Source of the DNA: Batkoa obscura
Lineage: Eukaryota > Entomophthoromycota > Entomophthoromycetes > Entomophthorales > Batkoaceae
Direction: 5' to 3'
DNA: 64,000 nucleotides
Assembly (NCBI GenBank): GCA_030770535.1
Contig: JASVEC010000013.1
Location: 372,001-436,000 of the forward strand
The translations under genes and the position numbers were made by a program. The number at the start of each line of letters is the position of its first letter. Within the stretch, counting starts at the first letter, position 1. Positions 53,892-62,794 of this stretch are shown here, in pieces. The notes under the pieces were generated by a model. The model was not told the DNA's origin and searched no databases. It worked only from the letters and a program-made list of their open reading frames with translations.

Positions 53892-53989
53892 GGGGATATG
53901 TTTCTTTGTTTAAGGATTTTACTAATAATCTTTCTGCTTAAATAGTGCTTAAAAAATAGAAAAAGTGATGAAACCAGAAAAAACAACCT
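53892..53989 (-). mobile_element. MITE family 1, diverged copy
   Basis: About 98 bp, GGGGATATGTTTCTTTG to AACAACCTT. The ends and flanks are more diverged than in other copies, so the target duplication is unclear (ATAA on the left). Confidence 0.75.
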
Positions 53990-54158
53990 TCTATGTTTAA
54001 ATTTTAAATCAATTTATCAATATTAAATTAATATATTTATACTATCAACTTCAACTAAGGTTTTATTATAAATATATAATATCATTAAAAGTATAAATAG
54101 TAAATATTTTATTATCTCATAAAGTTATATTATATCATATATATTACTTATAAATCCA

Positions 54159-54283
54159 ATATAACTTACTTTTTTTACTGCTTGTATTGTTTATATTATA
54201 TCTATAATCATTCAGTTTTTATTAATAGCTAACTAGCTATTAATATAGCCAATATAGTTGAAATTTGTTATCACTGGCTTCAA
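54159..54283 (+). pseudogene. Decayed HWP-peptide gene (copy 8)
   Basis: It aligns to copy 7 over its whole length with a one-base deletion near codon 18. The start codon is now ATA, codons 2 and 25 are TAA, and HWP would read HWL. Of 29 base substitutions against copy 7 before the stop codon, 17 are C-to-T and 7 are G-to-A. The TATA-like box and the leader TATTACTTATAA are still visible upstream. Confidence 0.85.
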
Positions 54284-54666
54284 ACATTAAACTAAACCTT
54301 GTATTATCATTAATTAAATATTTTTAATTAAATAAATAAAATCTTTTATAAAACTAAATTAATTTAAAAATCTTTCTATAAAGGTATTTGTGTATTATTG
54401 ATAAATATAACATGATATTTATAAAAATTTTTAAAAAAAGAATTCTATATTTAAATACTGAAATATATTTTTTTATTTCTATTTGTTTATTTTTTATATA
54501 ACATAAAATTGATCAAATCTTTCAGTAAAATAGGATGTTAAAAATAAATATTTTAATTAGCTATAAATTTTTAATATTTAAAATAATTTATTAACTTATT
54601 AAAATAAAATAAAATAAAATCAATAATAAATTTTTGAAAAATAACTAATAATAAGAATCAAAAAGT
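54284..54666. other. Very AT-rich spacer
   Basis: 3' flank of the decayed peptide gene; contains an AAAAT repeat tract near 54600-54620. Nothing else seen. Confidence 0.45.
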
Positions 54667-56073
54667 TTATTTTAAAATTTGATTAATAAATTGTAATATT
54701 TTTTGTTTAGCATCTACTACTTCTAATTGATCATTGCTATTCGGTTTATAAATATCCATTGAATGCGAACCATTAATAATGTTAATAATTTTCATTGAAT
54801 CATACGTTGAATTGATAATAGATAATGAAGACCAAGGATCTAATTGACCATTAATTAGTAGTAAATTATTAACTTTGATATTTTTACTATTATAATTTAA
54901 ATTTGTCTTTGTTACATTTAATATTAAATTATTATTAATCCCGAATGTATTTTTACAATAGAATTCCATATTAAAATTAATAGTTAATAATTTCGATCTT
55001 ACTGGTAATTGGTTTAATGGGGCTATTTGCCAATATCCGAATTCAGTACAACATTGATACATCCATTGTCTAAAAGCATCTCCACGATTTGGTTTTTCAA
55101 TTGAATTATATTTTAAATAATTAAAATCCTCCCCACATTTGTTATCATTTAAACGGAATTTAAAATCTCTAATAAAATCTTCAAACTTTTCTTTTGATGT
55201 CCCATTTAACATTAATGAATTACAGTAATTTTTTAAATTGTCTTTTTCATTATATTGAACTAAAGCGGATAAATATAAAAAAGCTAAACCAAATTCATCA
55301 TCTTCAATAGTTTCACATGTGAATTTCTTTTTCAATTCATACTTCTCTTCTATACTTCCATTCAATAATATATTGTTAATAAATTGAAAGTTTTCTAAAT
55401 GATAATTCAAACATGATTGTCCCCCATGAATTAATAATGCTTTTTGAACCATTAAATCATACTCAAAGAAATCTATTTTAGCTTCTAATGCAGCCGATGA
55501 AGCAATGGCCCCATGAAATGTATCCGGATATTTGTATTTTGCCCAAGCAGCTAAATTCCCTGCATAACTAGCACCATATAAAATCCACTGAGTATTTTTA
55601 TTTTTCTCATCTATATTCTTAACAAAATTAACAATATCTAAAATAGCTAATTCAGACGTTAAATATTTTAAACTATTTAAAGATAAATCTTGTTTTGGAT
55701 AAGATTCACCATAAAATCGATGTTCTAATGCATAGATAATACCTCCTTGTTGTTCTGCTGCCGTTGTTAAGATCGAATTAGTTGCCCAATAATCCCCATA
55801 TAATTCTCCTTCCGCACCAATAAATAAGAAAGCTGGTCCTCCAGGACGATAATATTGATCATTCACAAAATAACGTTGGGACCAATAACCAGATTCTAAT
55901 TCAGAATTATTATGGGATAAAGATTGATTAAACCATAATTGTTGTACTGAATTAAGTAATCGACTATTATGGATTAATTGACTAGGTGATGGATCTCTGT
56001 ATTTAAAATATAAGAAATTGCTATGAATGAAGAGTGGAAATAAAAAGAAAAGGAAATTATAAATTGAATTCAT
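54667..56073 (-). CDS. Serine peptidase S28 (prolyl-carboxypeptidase family)
   Basis: The 468-residue product has a signal peptide (about 1-19) and the S28 layout. LWFNQSLSH and a W-SQRYFVND block lie near the start, GGPAFLFIGAEGE at 78-90 and LEHRFYGESYP at 116-126. The nucleophile motif GASYAGNLAAW has Ser169, the Asp motif LLINGQLDPW has Asp412, and the His motif NGSHSMD has His437; all three catalytic residues are therefore present. The family cleaves peptide bonds after proline, from the C-terminus (PCP) or as a dipeptidyl peptidase (DPP7); which applies cannot be read. It would be secreted or vacuolar. A secreted Pro-specific peptidase near genes for Pro-ending secreted peptides is suggestive but could be chance. 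Confidence 0.88.
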   Translation of the reverse strand: MNSIYNFLFFLFPLFIHSNFLYFKYRDPSPSQLIHNSRLLNSVQQLWFNQSLSHNNSELESGYWSQRYFVNDQYYRPGGPAFLFIGAEGELYGDYWATNSILTTAAEQQGGIIYALEHRFYGESYPKQDLSLNSLKYLTSELAILDIVNFVKNIDEKNKNTQWILYGASYAGNLAAWAKYKYPDTFHGAIASSAALEAKIDFFEYDLMVQKALLIHGGQSCLNYHLENFQFINNILLNGSIEEKYELKKKFTCETIEDDEFGLAFLYLSALVQYNEKDNLKNYCNSLMLNGTSKEKFEDFIRDFKFRLNDNKCGEDFNYLKYNSIEKPNRGDAFRQWMYQCCTEFGYWQIAPLNQLPVRSKLLTINFNMEFYCKNTFGINNNLILNVTKTNLNYNSKNIKVNNLLLINGQLDPWSSLSIINSTYDSMKIINIINGSHSMDIYKPNSNDQLEVVDAKQKILQFINQILK

Positions 56074-56614
56074 TTTTTTAAATTTTGATTTTAATTAATA
56101 TAAATCAATGCAATTTGAATTCATTTTTATATTAATTTATATTAATTTATTAAAACTTATTGAAATTTAGATTCCTATTTATCTTATTCTTTAGGTGAGA
56201 AAGTGACATCTTTTATAATTAGATTACTTGTTTATTCTACAAAACACAACAAATTATTAAGCTTGTGCTTGTATCTTCAGTCTATATTAAAAGCGATAAT
56301 TAGTTATTATAGATAAATAGTAACATTTACTACTATATTGAATCATCAATTGGATAATAAGCCTACAATTTTATGTAATAAAAATAGTTCGCGTTTTATT
56401 ATCTTAGATTTGGCAAGGGATTGATTCCTGTTTTTATTCAATTTATAATTAACCGTTTTTATGAATTTTTTTTAATATTCTTAGAACTTATCTAAAACGA
56501 CTGAATCGCTTTTTGTATTTATCTTATCACAAGTGTAAATGATTAGAAATTAAAAACTAATCCTTGAAAAAGGAATTTTATTATTTGATTTAATATTAAA
56601 TAGTTTAATAATAT
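56074..56614. other. Intergenic, nothing recognised
   Basis: AT-rich upstream region of the S28 gene up to the MITE. Confidence 0.45.
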
Positions 56615-56711
56615 GGGGGAGTATTTTAGTTTCACCACTTTCTTCATTTTTTAAGCGCTATTTGAGTGGAAAGATTGTTAGTAAAATTCTTGATTACAGA
56701 AATATACCCCT
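56615..56711 (+). mobile_element. MITE family 1, copy abutting transposon copy 3
   Basis: 97 bp, starting GGGGGAGTATTTTAG after ATAT and ending ATATACCCCT. Its right-hand ATAT (56712-56715) is shared with the transposon at 56716. The sequence differs from the MITE beside transposon copy 2, so the two arrangements arose separately. Confidence 0.86.
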
Positions 56712-56715
56712 ATAT

Positions 56716-59584
56716 GGGGGTGTCCGAATTGGTTTCAGAATTTAACTAGAAATTAATCCAAATTTTAAGTTTTTAAATTTGTAAGTCTTTAATGTATGAT
56801 TAGCTAAATTTAAAAAGCTTAAAATTAAATATAAAAATTTAACTTAAAGACTTATTTTATTTATTTTATTTTATTTTATTTTTTTGATTATATGTTTGTG
56901 AAAGTTAGTACTCAGCAATTGGAGTTGAAAGCAGCTCTAGCTTAGTTAACTGGCCGTAAGTCAAAAGGCCTTAGTTTATGTAGCTAAGATAGACTTAAAT
57001 CAATAGGAGTAATACGCAATAAGCTACGAGCTATGTAAAATAAATAGAATACAGGATATTACTATAAAATCTACATAAGATATTATCAGAAAGATTTAGT
57101 GGCTTTATTAAAAGTAAAATATTAGGGAACAATTTAATTAAAAAGCCTTGAGCTATTATGTTGAAGAATCTATTTTATACTCAACTAGTTTTGTAAACAA
57201 GTTAAGTGATTATTATGCGATAATCAATCACAGAGATGATGAAACGATATTTCACAGTGTTTTGTATTTTTTATTAAATATTCAATAGCTATATAATATA
57301 TAATTATATAGTTATTTGACTTTGTTTTTTGTTAAAATAAAAACAAAATGCAAGCTTTTATAACTAAACTTCGAAATGGAATTTCTAAAAACTTTAATAC
57401 GGTAGGGAGAAGCACATTATATAAACATTGTAATTCATTTACATCAATTTTAGCAACTATTCACAATTGCCCAAAGTTTATGGAATTTTATAATAAAACA
57501 AAAAAAAGAAAAGAAATATTATTAAATTTTACTATTAATAATAACAAACTTAATCAAGCAATGTATAAAATTAGTGTTTTAAGGGAAACAGGAAATAAAA
57601 ACCAACAAGTAGCATTATTATCGACTATAGCTTCAGTATATTCTTTTGATGAATGTAAAAGTTTTGGATTTAATATAAGTAAAAATCAATATGATTATTC
57701 AAAAATAATTAATAATAATAAAATACCAACATTACGACCTACTATCAAAAATACAAAAAAAATTAAAGATGAGCAAATCGAGATTATTATACAATATTTA
57801 CTTGATAATTCAACTATTTCATCAAGATTTAGTAAGAAAAATAATGATAAATATTCGTCAGAGAATATATATATATTAAATAAAAGTAGAAGGATGATAT
57901 ACAGTAAGTATTTTAATGATTTAAAAGATAAAGCAGTAGCTAGGTCAACATTTTTCAAATATATACCAAATAATTTTAAAAATCCAGCAAGAAAAACAGA
58001 TTTATGTAATATATGTGCCCAGTATACAGTTAGAAAAAAGTTATTTGAAAATAAAATAAATACAGCGACAGAAAATAAAGCAGAGATACAGGAATCTTTT
58101 AATAAAGAAAAAAGGTTATATAAATTACATGAATTTTGTGTTGATACTCAAAAAAACATACTTAATGAAACTATTGAAAAATTAAATAATAGAAGTTGTA
58201 TAATAATTTTAGACTTTAAACAAAATATGGAAATAGGAACGAGACCAGATCCAATAAACTTAGATCATTATAATAAACAAGCTATATCAGTATTAGGGTT
58301 TGGCGTTTTGTATTTAAAAAACGATAAAACAATAGGCAAAGTTTATTTTGATTATTTATCTGAAATATTAAATCATGATTCAGCATATGCAGGAGATTGT
58401 TTGATTGATTTAATATCTAAAGAGCCTTTGTTTAAAAAGTTTACAAAAATTAATATATGGGCAGATACAGGATATCATTTTAAATCTCAAGAGTTTTTAC
58501 ATTATGTATTTGAAGAAAGTCATAAAATAAATAGTAGTTTAAATATTGATCTTAATTTTTTTGCTGAGCATCATGGAAAAAGTATAGTTGACGGGCATTT
58601 TGGAAATCTTTCACAGTGGAAAAATAGTCTTGAAGCATTAGGTAAAATAGAAGATATTGATCAATTAATTTCAAAATTTGAGATTTTTGTTTGTGAAAAT
58701 AATAGATTTAATAACTCAACTGTCAATAATGGGAAAACAAATATAATTTTTAAAAAGTATGAAAGAAACAAAGATACAAAAAAAATAATAAAAATAAAAG
58801 GTATTAAAAAGTATTTACATTTTATTAAACGTGGTAAAAAACTATACTGTTATCCAGTATCTGATAGATCAAAAAAAAGCGATATAATTTCAATTAAAGT
58901 TATAGAGTCTATAGAGGATAGAAAAATTAAAAGGTCAACCCCAGCTTATCTTACAAAAATAACTGAGAATTTAAAAGTTTCAATATTTAGTAAGCAAGTA
59001 AGTAGCTTATTAGATGATAGAAATCAATTATTAAATGTTGATATTACTTAAATTATTGATAGCTAAGTTAATAAATAGTCAAAGAGCAAGTAGTTGTAAT
59101 AATAAGTAAAAACTATTAATACACTGCTTGTATTACATAGGGATGGTTAATTATAGTTTTGGGGCTAACCACTCCCTCCCATGCAGCTATTTATTAACTT
59201 AGCGATATATTAATAATGTAATTATAACATTAAAATAATTTATTCATTTGATAGCAAATCTGTAGTGTTGAATATAAAACAATTAATAATAAATATTTCT
59301 TAATAAAGCTATATAAAAGCATATATTTATTTACATATTACAACTTTGACTAATATCACTATACAGGCTATATTAGTAAAATCTTTACTAATCCAGGAAT
59401 TTATATTAAATTTAATAAAAATTCCGCTAATTGACAATATAAATTATAACAAAATAATTTAAAACTGTGTCGGGTACTTTTGGCTTTTAATAAAGAATTT
59501 ATTTTTATAGAATTTTAAGCAAAGTTTTTAAAATATAAATATTTAAAAATTGGATAAAAAAATGAAACCAATTCGGACACCCCC
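56716..59584 (+). mobile_element. DNA transposon, full-length copy 3 (2,869 bp)
   Basis: Perfect inverted ends (GGGGGTGTCCGAATTGGTTT), ATAT flanks and an intact transposase. It has the same length as copy 2 and near-identical sequence in opposite orientation, 22.7 kb away. Its leader includes the embedded repeat at about 56893-57263. Confidence 0.93.
57348..59051 (+). CDS. Transposase of the GGGGGTGTCC transposon (copy 3)
   Basis: 567-residue intact frame. N-terminal basic region; CNIC at 220-223; candidate catalytic residues Asp289 (IIILDFKQ), Asp373 (IWADTGYHF) and Glu407 (FFAEHHGK), followed by the DGHFG box at 415-419 and a Lys-rich C-terminus. It would bind the inverted ends and catalyse cut-and-paste movement. 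The superfamily is not settled; Sola-like is one option given the CxxC spacer and 4-bp duplication. Confidence 0.83.
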   Translation: MQAFITKLRNGISKNFNTVGRSTLYKHCNSFTSILATIHNCPKFMEFYNKTKKRKEILLNFTINNNKLNQAMYKISVLRETGNKNQQVALLSTIASVYSFDECKSFGFNISKNQYDYSKIINNNKIPTLRPTIKNTKKIKDEQIEIIIQYLLDNSTISSRFSKKNNDKYSSENIYILNKSRRMIYSKYFNDLKDKAVARSTFFKYIPNNFKNPARKTDLCNICAQYTVRKKLFENKINTATENKAEIQESFNKEKRLYKLHEFCVDTQKNILNETIEKLNNRSCIIILDFKQNMEIGTRPDPINLDHYNKQAISVLGFGVLYLKNDKTIGKVYFDYLSEILNHDSAYAGDCLIDLISKEPLFKKFTKINIWADTGYHFKSQEFLHYVFEESHKINSSLNIDLNFFAEHHGKSIVDGHFGNLSQWKNSLEALGKIEDIDQLISKFEIFVCENNRFNNSTVNNGKTNIIFKKYERNKDTKKIIKIKGIKKYLHFIKRGKKLYCYPVSDRSKKSDIISIKVIESIEDRKIKRSTPAYLTKITENLKVSIFSKQVSSLLDDRNQLLNVDIT

Positions 59585-59628
59585 ATATATTATTTCTTTT
59601 ACTTTATCTTACCAAATACTAATTAAGG

Positions 59629-60096
59629 TGTGAAAGTTGATACTTAGTGGCCGAAGTTAAAAGCTACTCTTGCTTAATTAACTTGCCTTGAGTCGAAGGG
59701 TCTTAGTTTATATAACTAAGGTAGACTTAACTTAATAGAAATAGTATGTAGTAAGCTACAAATTATGTAAAACAAATACAATGGAAGATACTACTATAAA
59801 ATCTATATCAGATGTTGTCAGAAAGACTTAGTGACTTTATTAATGATACGTTATCAGGGAGTAATCCAATTAAAAAAAAACCTGGAGTTATCATATTGAA
59901 GAATCTCTTTTATACTCCAATAAATATGGATATTAATACGAGAGGATGTTATTCCTTGCAATATGAAGTTAGAAATTCTCGCAGCAAATCAAAATAAGGG
60001 ACTCTGACTTGATTGTATTTGAACTTGAGAACACAGCAACTTAAGTGATTGTTGCGTTATAATCAATCCGAGAGCTAAATAAAGCAATATTTCACA
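59629..60096 (+). repeat. Leader repeat, long form, stand-alone
   Basis: 468 bp from TGTGAAAGTTGATACTTAG to GCAATATTTCACA with short inverted ends. It lies 44 bp beyond transposon copy 3 but outside it. It shares MLSERLSDFIN-D and the block AGTTAGAAATTCTC with the copy at 30553; these parts are absent from the versions inside the transposons. Confidence 0.7.
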
Positions 60097-61579
60097 AAGG
60101 TGTCATTTATTATATGTTTATTGATAGAAATAGTTTATCAGTAAAAATGTGATATCATCCTATTTAAATATTTATATAATAATATGATATAAAACTAACA
60201 ATAAAAAAATAAAATTAATTAATATTTACTTTATTAAAAAAAATTTAATTAAATAACTTAAGTACTTTTCTTAATTAATTAGCTTTTTTTTAAAAAATTA
60301 GAAACTATTATAAGTTCAGTATAAATTTTTGTAATTTTTTATTAAAAAGATTAAAAAAATAGCTAAAAAACAATATAAAAGTATAACTTAATATTTTTTA
60401 AAGTACAAAAACAAATTAAAACATGCAAAAGTAAGTTAAATATGAAATTCAGAGTATAATGTAGTTTTTTAATTGCTTATGATAAAAATTAAATTCAAGC
60501 TATTCTTTTATTATTGACTTTGTAGTGATAAGTGGTAGCTAAGCTACTATTACTTTTAAAGCATTTCAACTTAGATATTAAAAATCTTTTTGGTTTTAAT
60601 AAAATAATAAAATGTCATCTTGAAGTTAGTTTATTAAACTTTTTAAACCCATATTTTTTAAAAATAGTTAGTTTGAAATAAATAAAGAGACTGGTTGACG
60701 TGGAGTAGAATGAACTATTGTACTCATCAGATCTATTCCAATAATCAATTTATCTTGAGTCAAAGCAATAGCTTTAAAATTAAAGAACCAGTAACTGACG
60801 ATACATTAATAATATTCTATAAAAACTATTATTTTTTTAGATAATTAGAAAACTTCAACTACATTAATAATGTTCAATATTTTCAATATCTTACTACAAC
60901 TCCACGTTATAACATCAACATTCTAAGCAAAGTAAATATACATTGAATTATTTTAAAGTAACGTGGTATTGAAAAATTCAACTTAAAAACCAATGAAATA
61001 AAAGGTTTAAAATTAAGGTTTTTATTCTATAAAATAGTATTAAGTATTAATAATAAACTACTTCAACTTGGACCTCTCTTTTTATAAATAAAAGTTGATT
61101 TATTAGATGGCATTCTTTGTAGCAGTAAAAGAAGTTAACTCAATTGTATATTACTTATCTTGTTAAGTTTATGGGCTTAAGATACGTTGAGTTGGTATTA
61201 TTTTAATAATAAAATATAAGTTACAGATAACAATAGTGGATAAATTAAGTTCTTAGTTTAAAGCCAAGTAATGTTATAATATTATTAAAAACTAATAAGT
61301 ACTAACCTTGATATTATAAGCTTAACATTCAATTTAACAACTTTAATAACATTAAAAAATTAAAAATATTTTATATAATAATAATGGGGTGTATCAATAT
61401 TTAATAATACAAATGTTATTTCTAAATACAATTTAAATGTTCGCAAAACAACGATAGTAATAAATTCAATTAATTAGTTAAATTCAATTACTAAATTAAG
61501 CTTTTATAGAATTTCAATTCATTAATTGAACTATACTATAAATAAAAAACAAAAGAAAATTAAGAATCCATTTTTACTA
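60097..61579. other. Intergenic, nothing firmly recognised
   Basis: Very AT-rich, with poly-T and poly-A tracts near 60230-60420. A slightly less AT-rich part at about 60680-61200 contains no frame that I can support. Confidence 0.4.
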
Positions 61580-62488
61580 ATGTTTGAATCACCATTTAAA
61601 ACGTATATGTTAGAATATTATGCTAACTCATTATCTATAATATTAACATTATACTCATTATTTTTATTTATTACTGTGTCTTTTATTAACAATAGAATCA
61701 ACAATAATATACCTTATTTAATTTCCATATTTATATTAATAAGTGATTTGTTATATTCAATATGTCAAATAGGATTTGCATTTGTTACATTACCACCAAT
61801 AGCATGTAAAATCTATCAATGGGTGGAGATGTTATCTATATCCTTATCAATGTTTTATGCAGCTACTATATCAATTATATTTTTATTAGCAATCAAATAT
61901 GAACTAAGATTAACTTTAACAATGAGGATATTAACGTATAGTATAGCACCAATATTATCTATAATATTAAGTACATTACCAATAGCTTTTGATAAGATAA
62001 GGACAACGGATGGATGTGGCTTTAATATGAAAGGAGATGGGGTTATTTGGATTTTAGCTACCAAATTTGGAGCTACTTTTTTTACCGTGTTTATATGTCC
62101 CATTATTTATATTGTAATTATCTATTATCTAGCATTAAAGAAACGTATGTTAAGTCGATCAGGAATCAGTAGTGGCAGTAATGGCTCTTCGATACGATAT
62201 AGAGCCTTTATACGATTATTCATTTATCCATTAATACCTTTAATTAGTTATGTATTTTATATGGTTGTATTTCTGTTTGCTATCTTTAAAATTAAAATGA
62301 ACAAGACGACCGTTTCTACTATTGGTGATATTGGCGCCTTTTTTTCTGGTTTACAAGGTTTTTTTAATTCATTATTATTTTTAACTAATAGTATCTTCTT
62401 AAAAGAAATTAATCAAGTGGGAGAATGGTATAGTGATTCTTCCTTCTTTGATAAAACTTATTTTATTAAATTGAAACAATCTAATTGA
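61580..62488 (+). CDS. Seven-transmembrane receptor (peptide-linked family, member 3)
   Basis: I start at the ATG at 61580 (302 residues). A reading from the TTG at 61526 would add 18 residues that the two sister genes lack. Family marks: YANSLS in TM1, FINNRINNNIPY in the first inner loop, SDLLYS in TM2, Cys76 and Cys146, FDKIRTTDGCGF before and in loop 2, a Trp after it, GLQGFFNSLLFLTNSIFLKEIN in TM7. It has a Ser/Gly-rich basic third inner loop (SRSGISSGSNGSS). The nearest HWP copy is the decayed one at 54159, in the same orientation, so this receptor has no intact peptide partner inside the window. Confidence 0.72.
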   Translation: MFESPFKTYMLEYYANSLSIILTLYSLFLFITVSFINNRINNNIPYLISIFILISDLLYSICQIGFAFVTLPPIACKIYQWVEMLSISLSMFYAATISIIFLLAIKYELRLTLTMRILTYSIAPILSIILSTLPIAFDKIRTTDGCGFNMKGDGVIWILATKFGATFFTVFICPIIYIVIIYYLALKKRMLSRSGISSGSNGSSIRYRAFIRLFIYPLIPLISYVFYMVVFLFAIFKIKMNKTTVSTIGDIGAFFSGLQGFFNSLLFLTNSIFLKEINQVGEWYSDSSFFDKTYFIKLKQSN

Positions 62489-62694
62489 TTAATATCAATA
62501 ATAATTTAAAAGCTGGCCCTTAAATTATTATTATTATCATTATTGTTTAGATTTAAATGATACAATTTTCCACAACATTTAGTTAAAGTAAAGGAGAATT
62601 AAAAATTCAAATATCTCAATACACCATTATTTTGGCTCCAAGTTACATTGTAAAGTATGCTTATAATATCTCAATTTCATTTCAAATAATATAT
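62489..62694. other. 3' flank of the 7TM gene
   Basis: Short AT-rich flank, nothing recognised. Confidence 0.4.
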
Positions 62695-62794
62695 GGGGAT
62701 GTATTTTTTTGTTTAAGAATTTTACTAACAATCTTTCCACTCAAATAGCCCTTAAAAAATGGAAAAAGTGATGAAATCAAAAAAAAACATTCTC
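62695..62794 (-). mobile_element. MITE family 1, copy at 62.7 kb
   Basis: 100 bp, GGGGATGTATTTTTTTG to ACATTCTC. Left flank ATAT, right flank ATAC, so one side has mutated or the right end is imprecise. Confidence 0.83.

Noticed and set aside
54597-54620. AAAAT tandem tract (also at about 33838-33865 and 56860-56880)
   Set aside because: Simple low-complexity sequence. The second and third are just the same transposon leader in two copies.
60660-60800. Short reverse-strand stretch faintly like a retroelement protein
   Set aside because: Too short and isolated, with no flanking repeats or other domains; not reported as an element.
61526-61579. N-terminal extension of the 7TM gene from a TTG
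   Set aside because: The two sister receptors start at the position matching the ATG at 61580, and the extension is Lys/Asn-rich without a signal.
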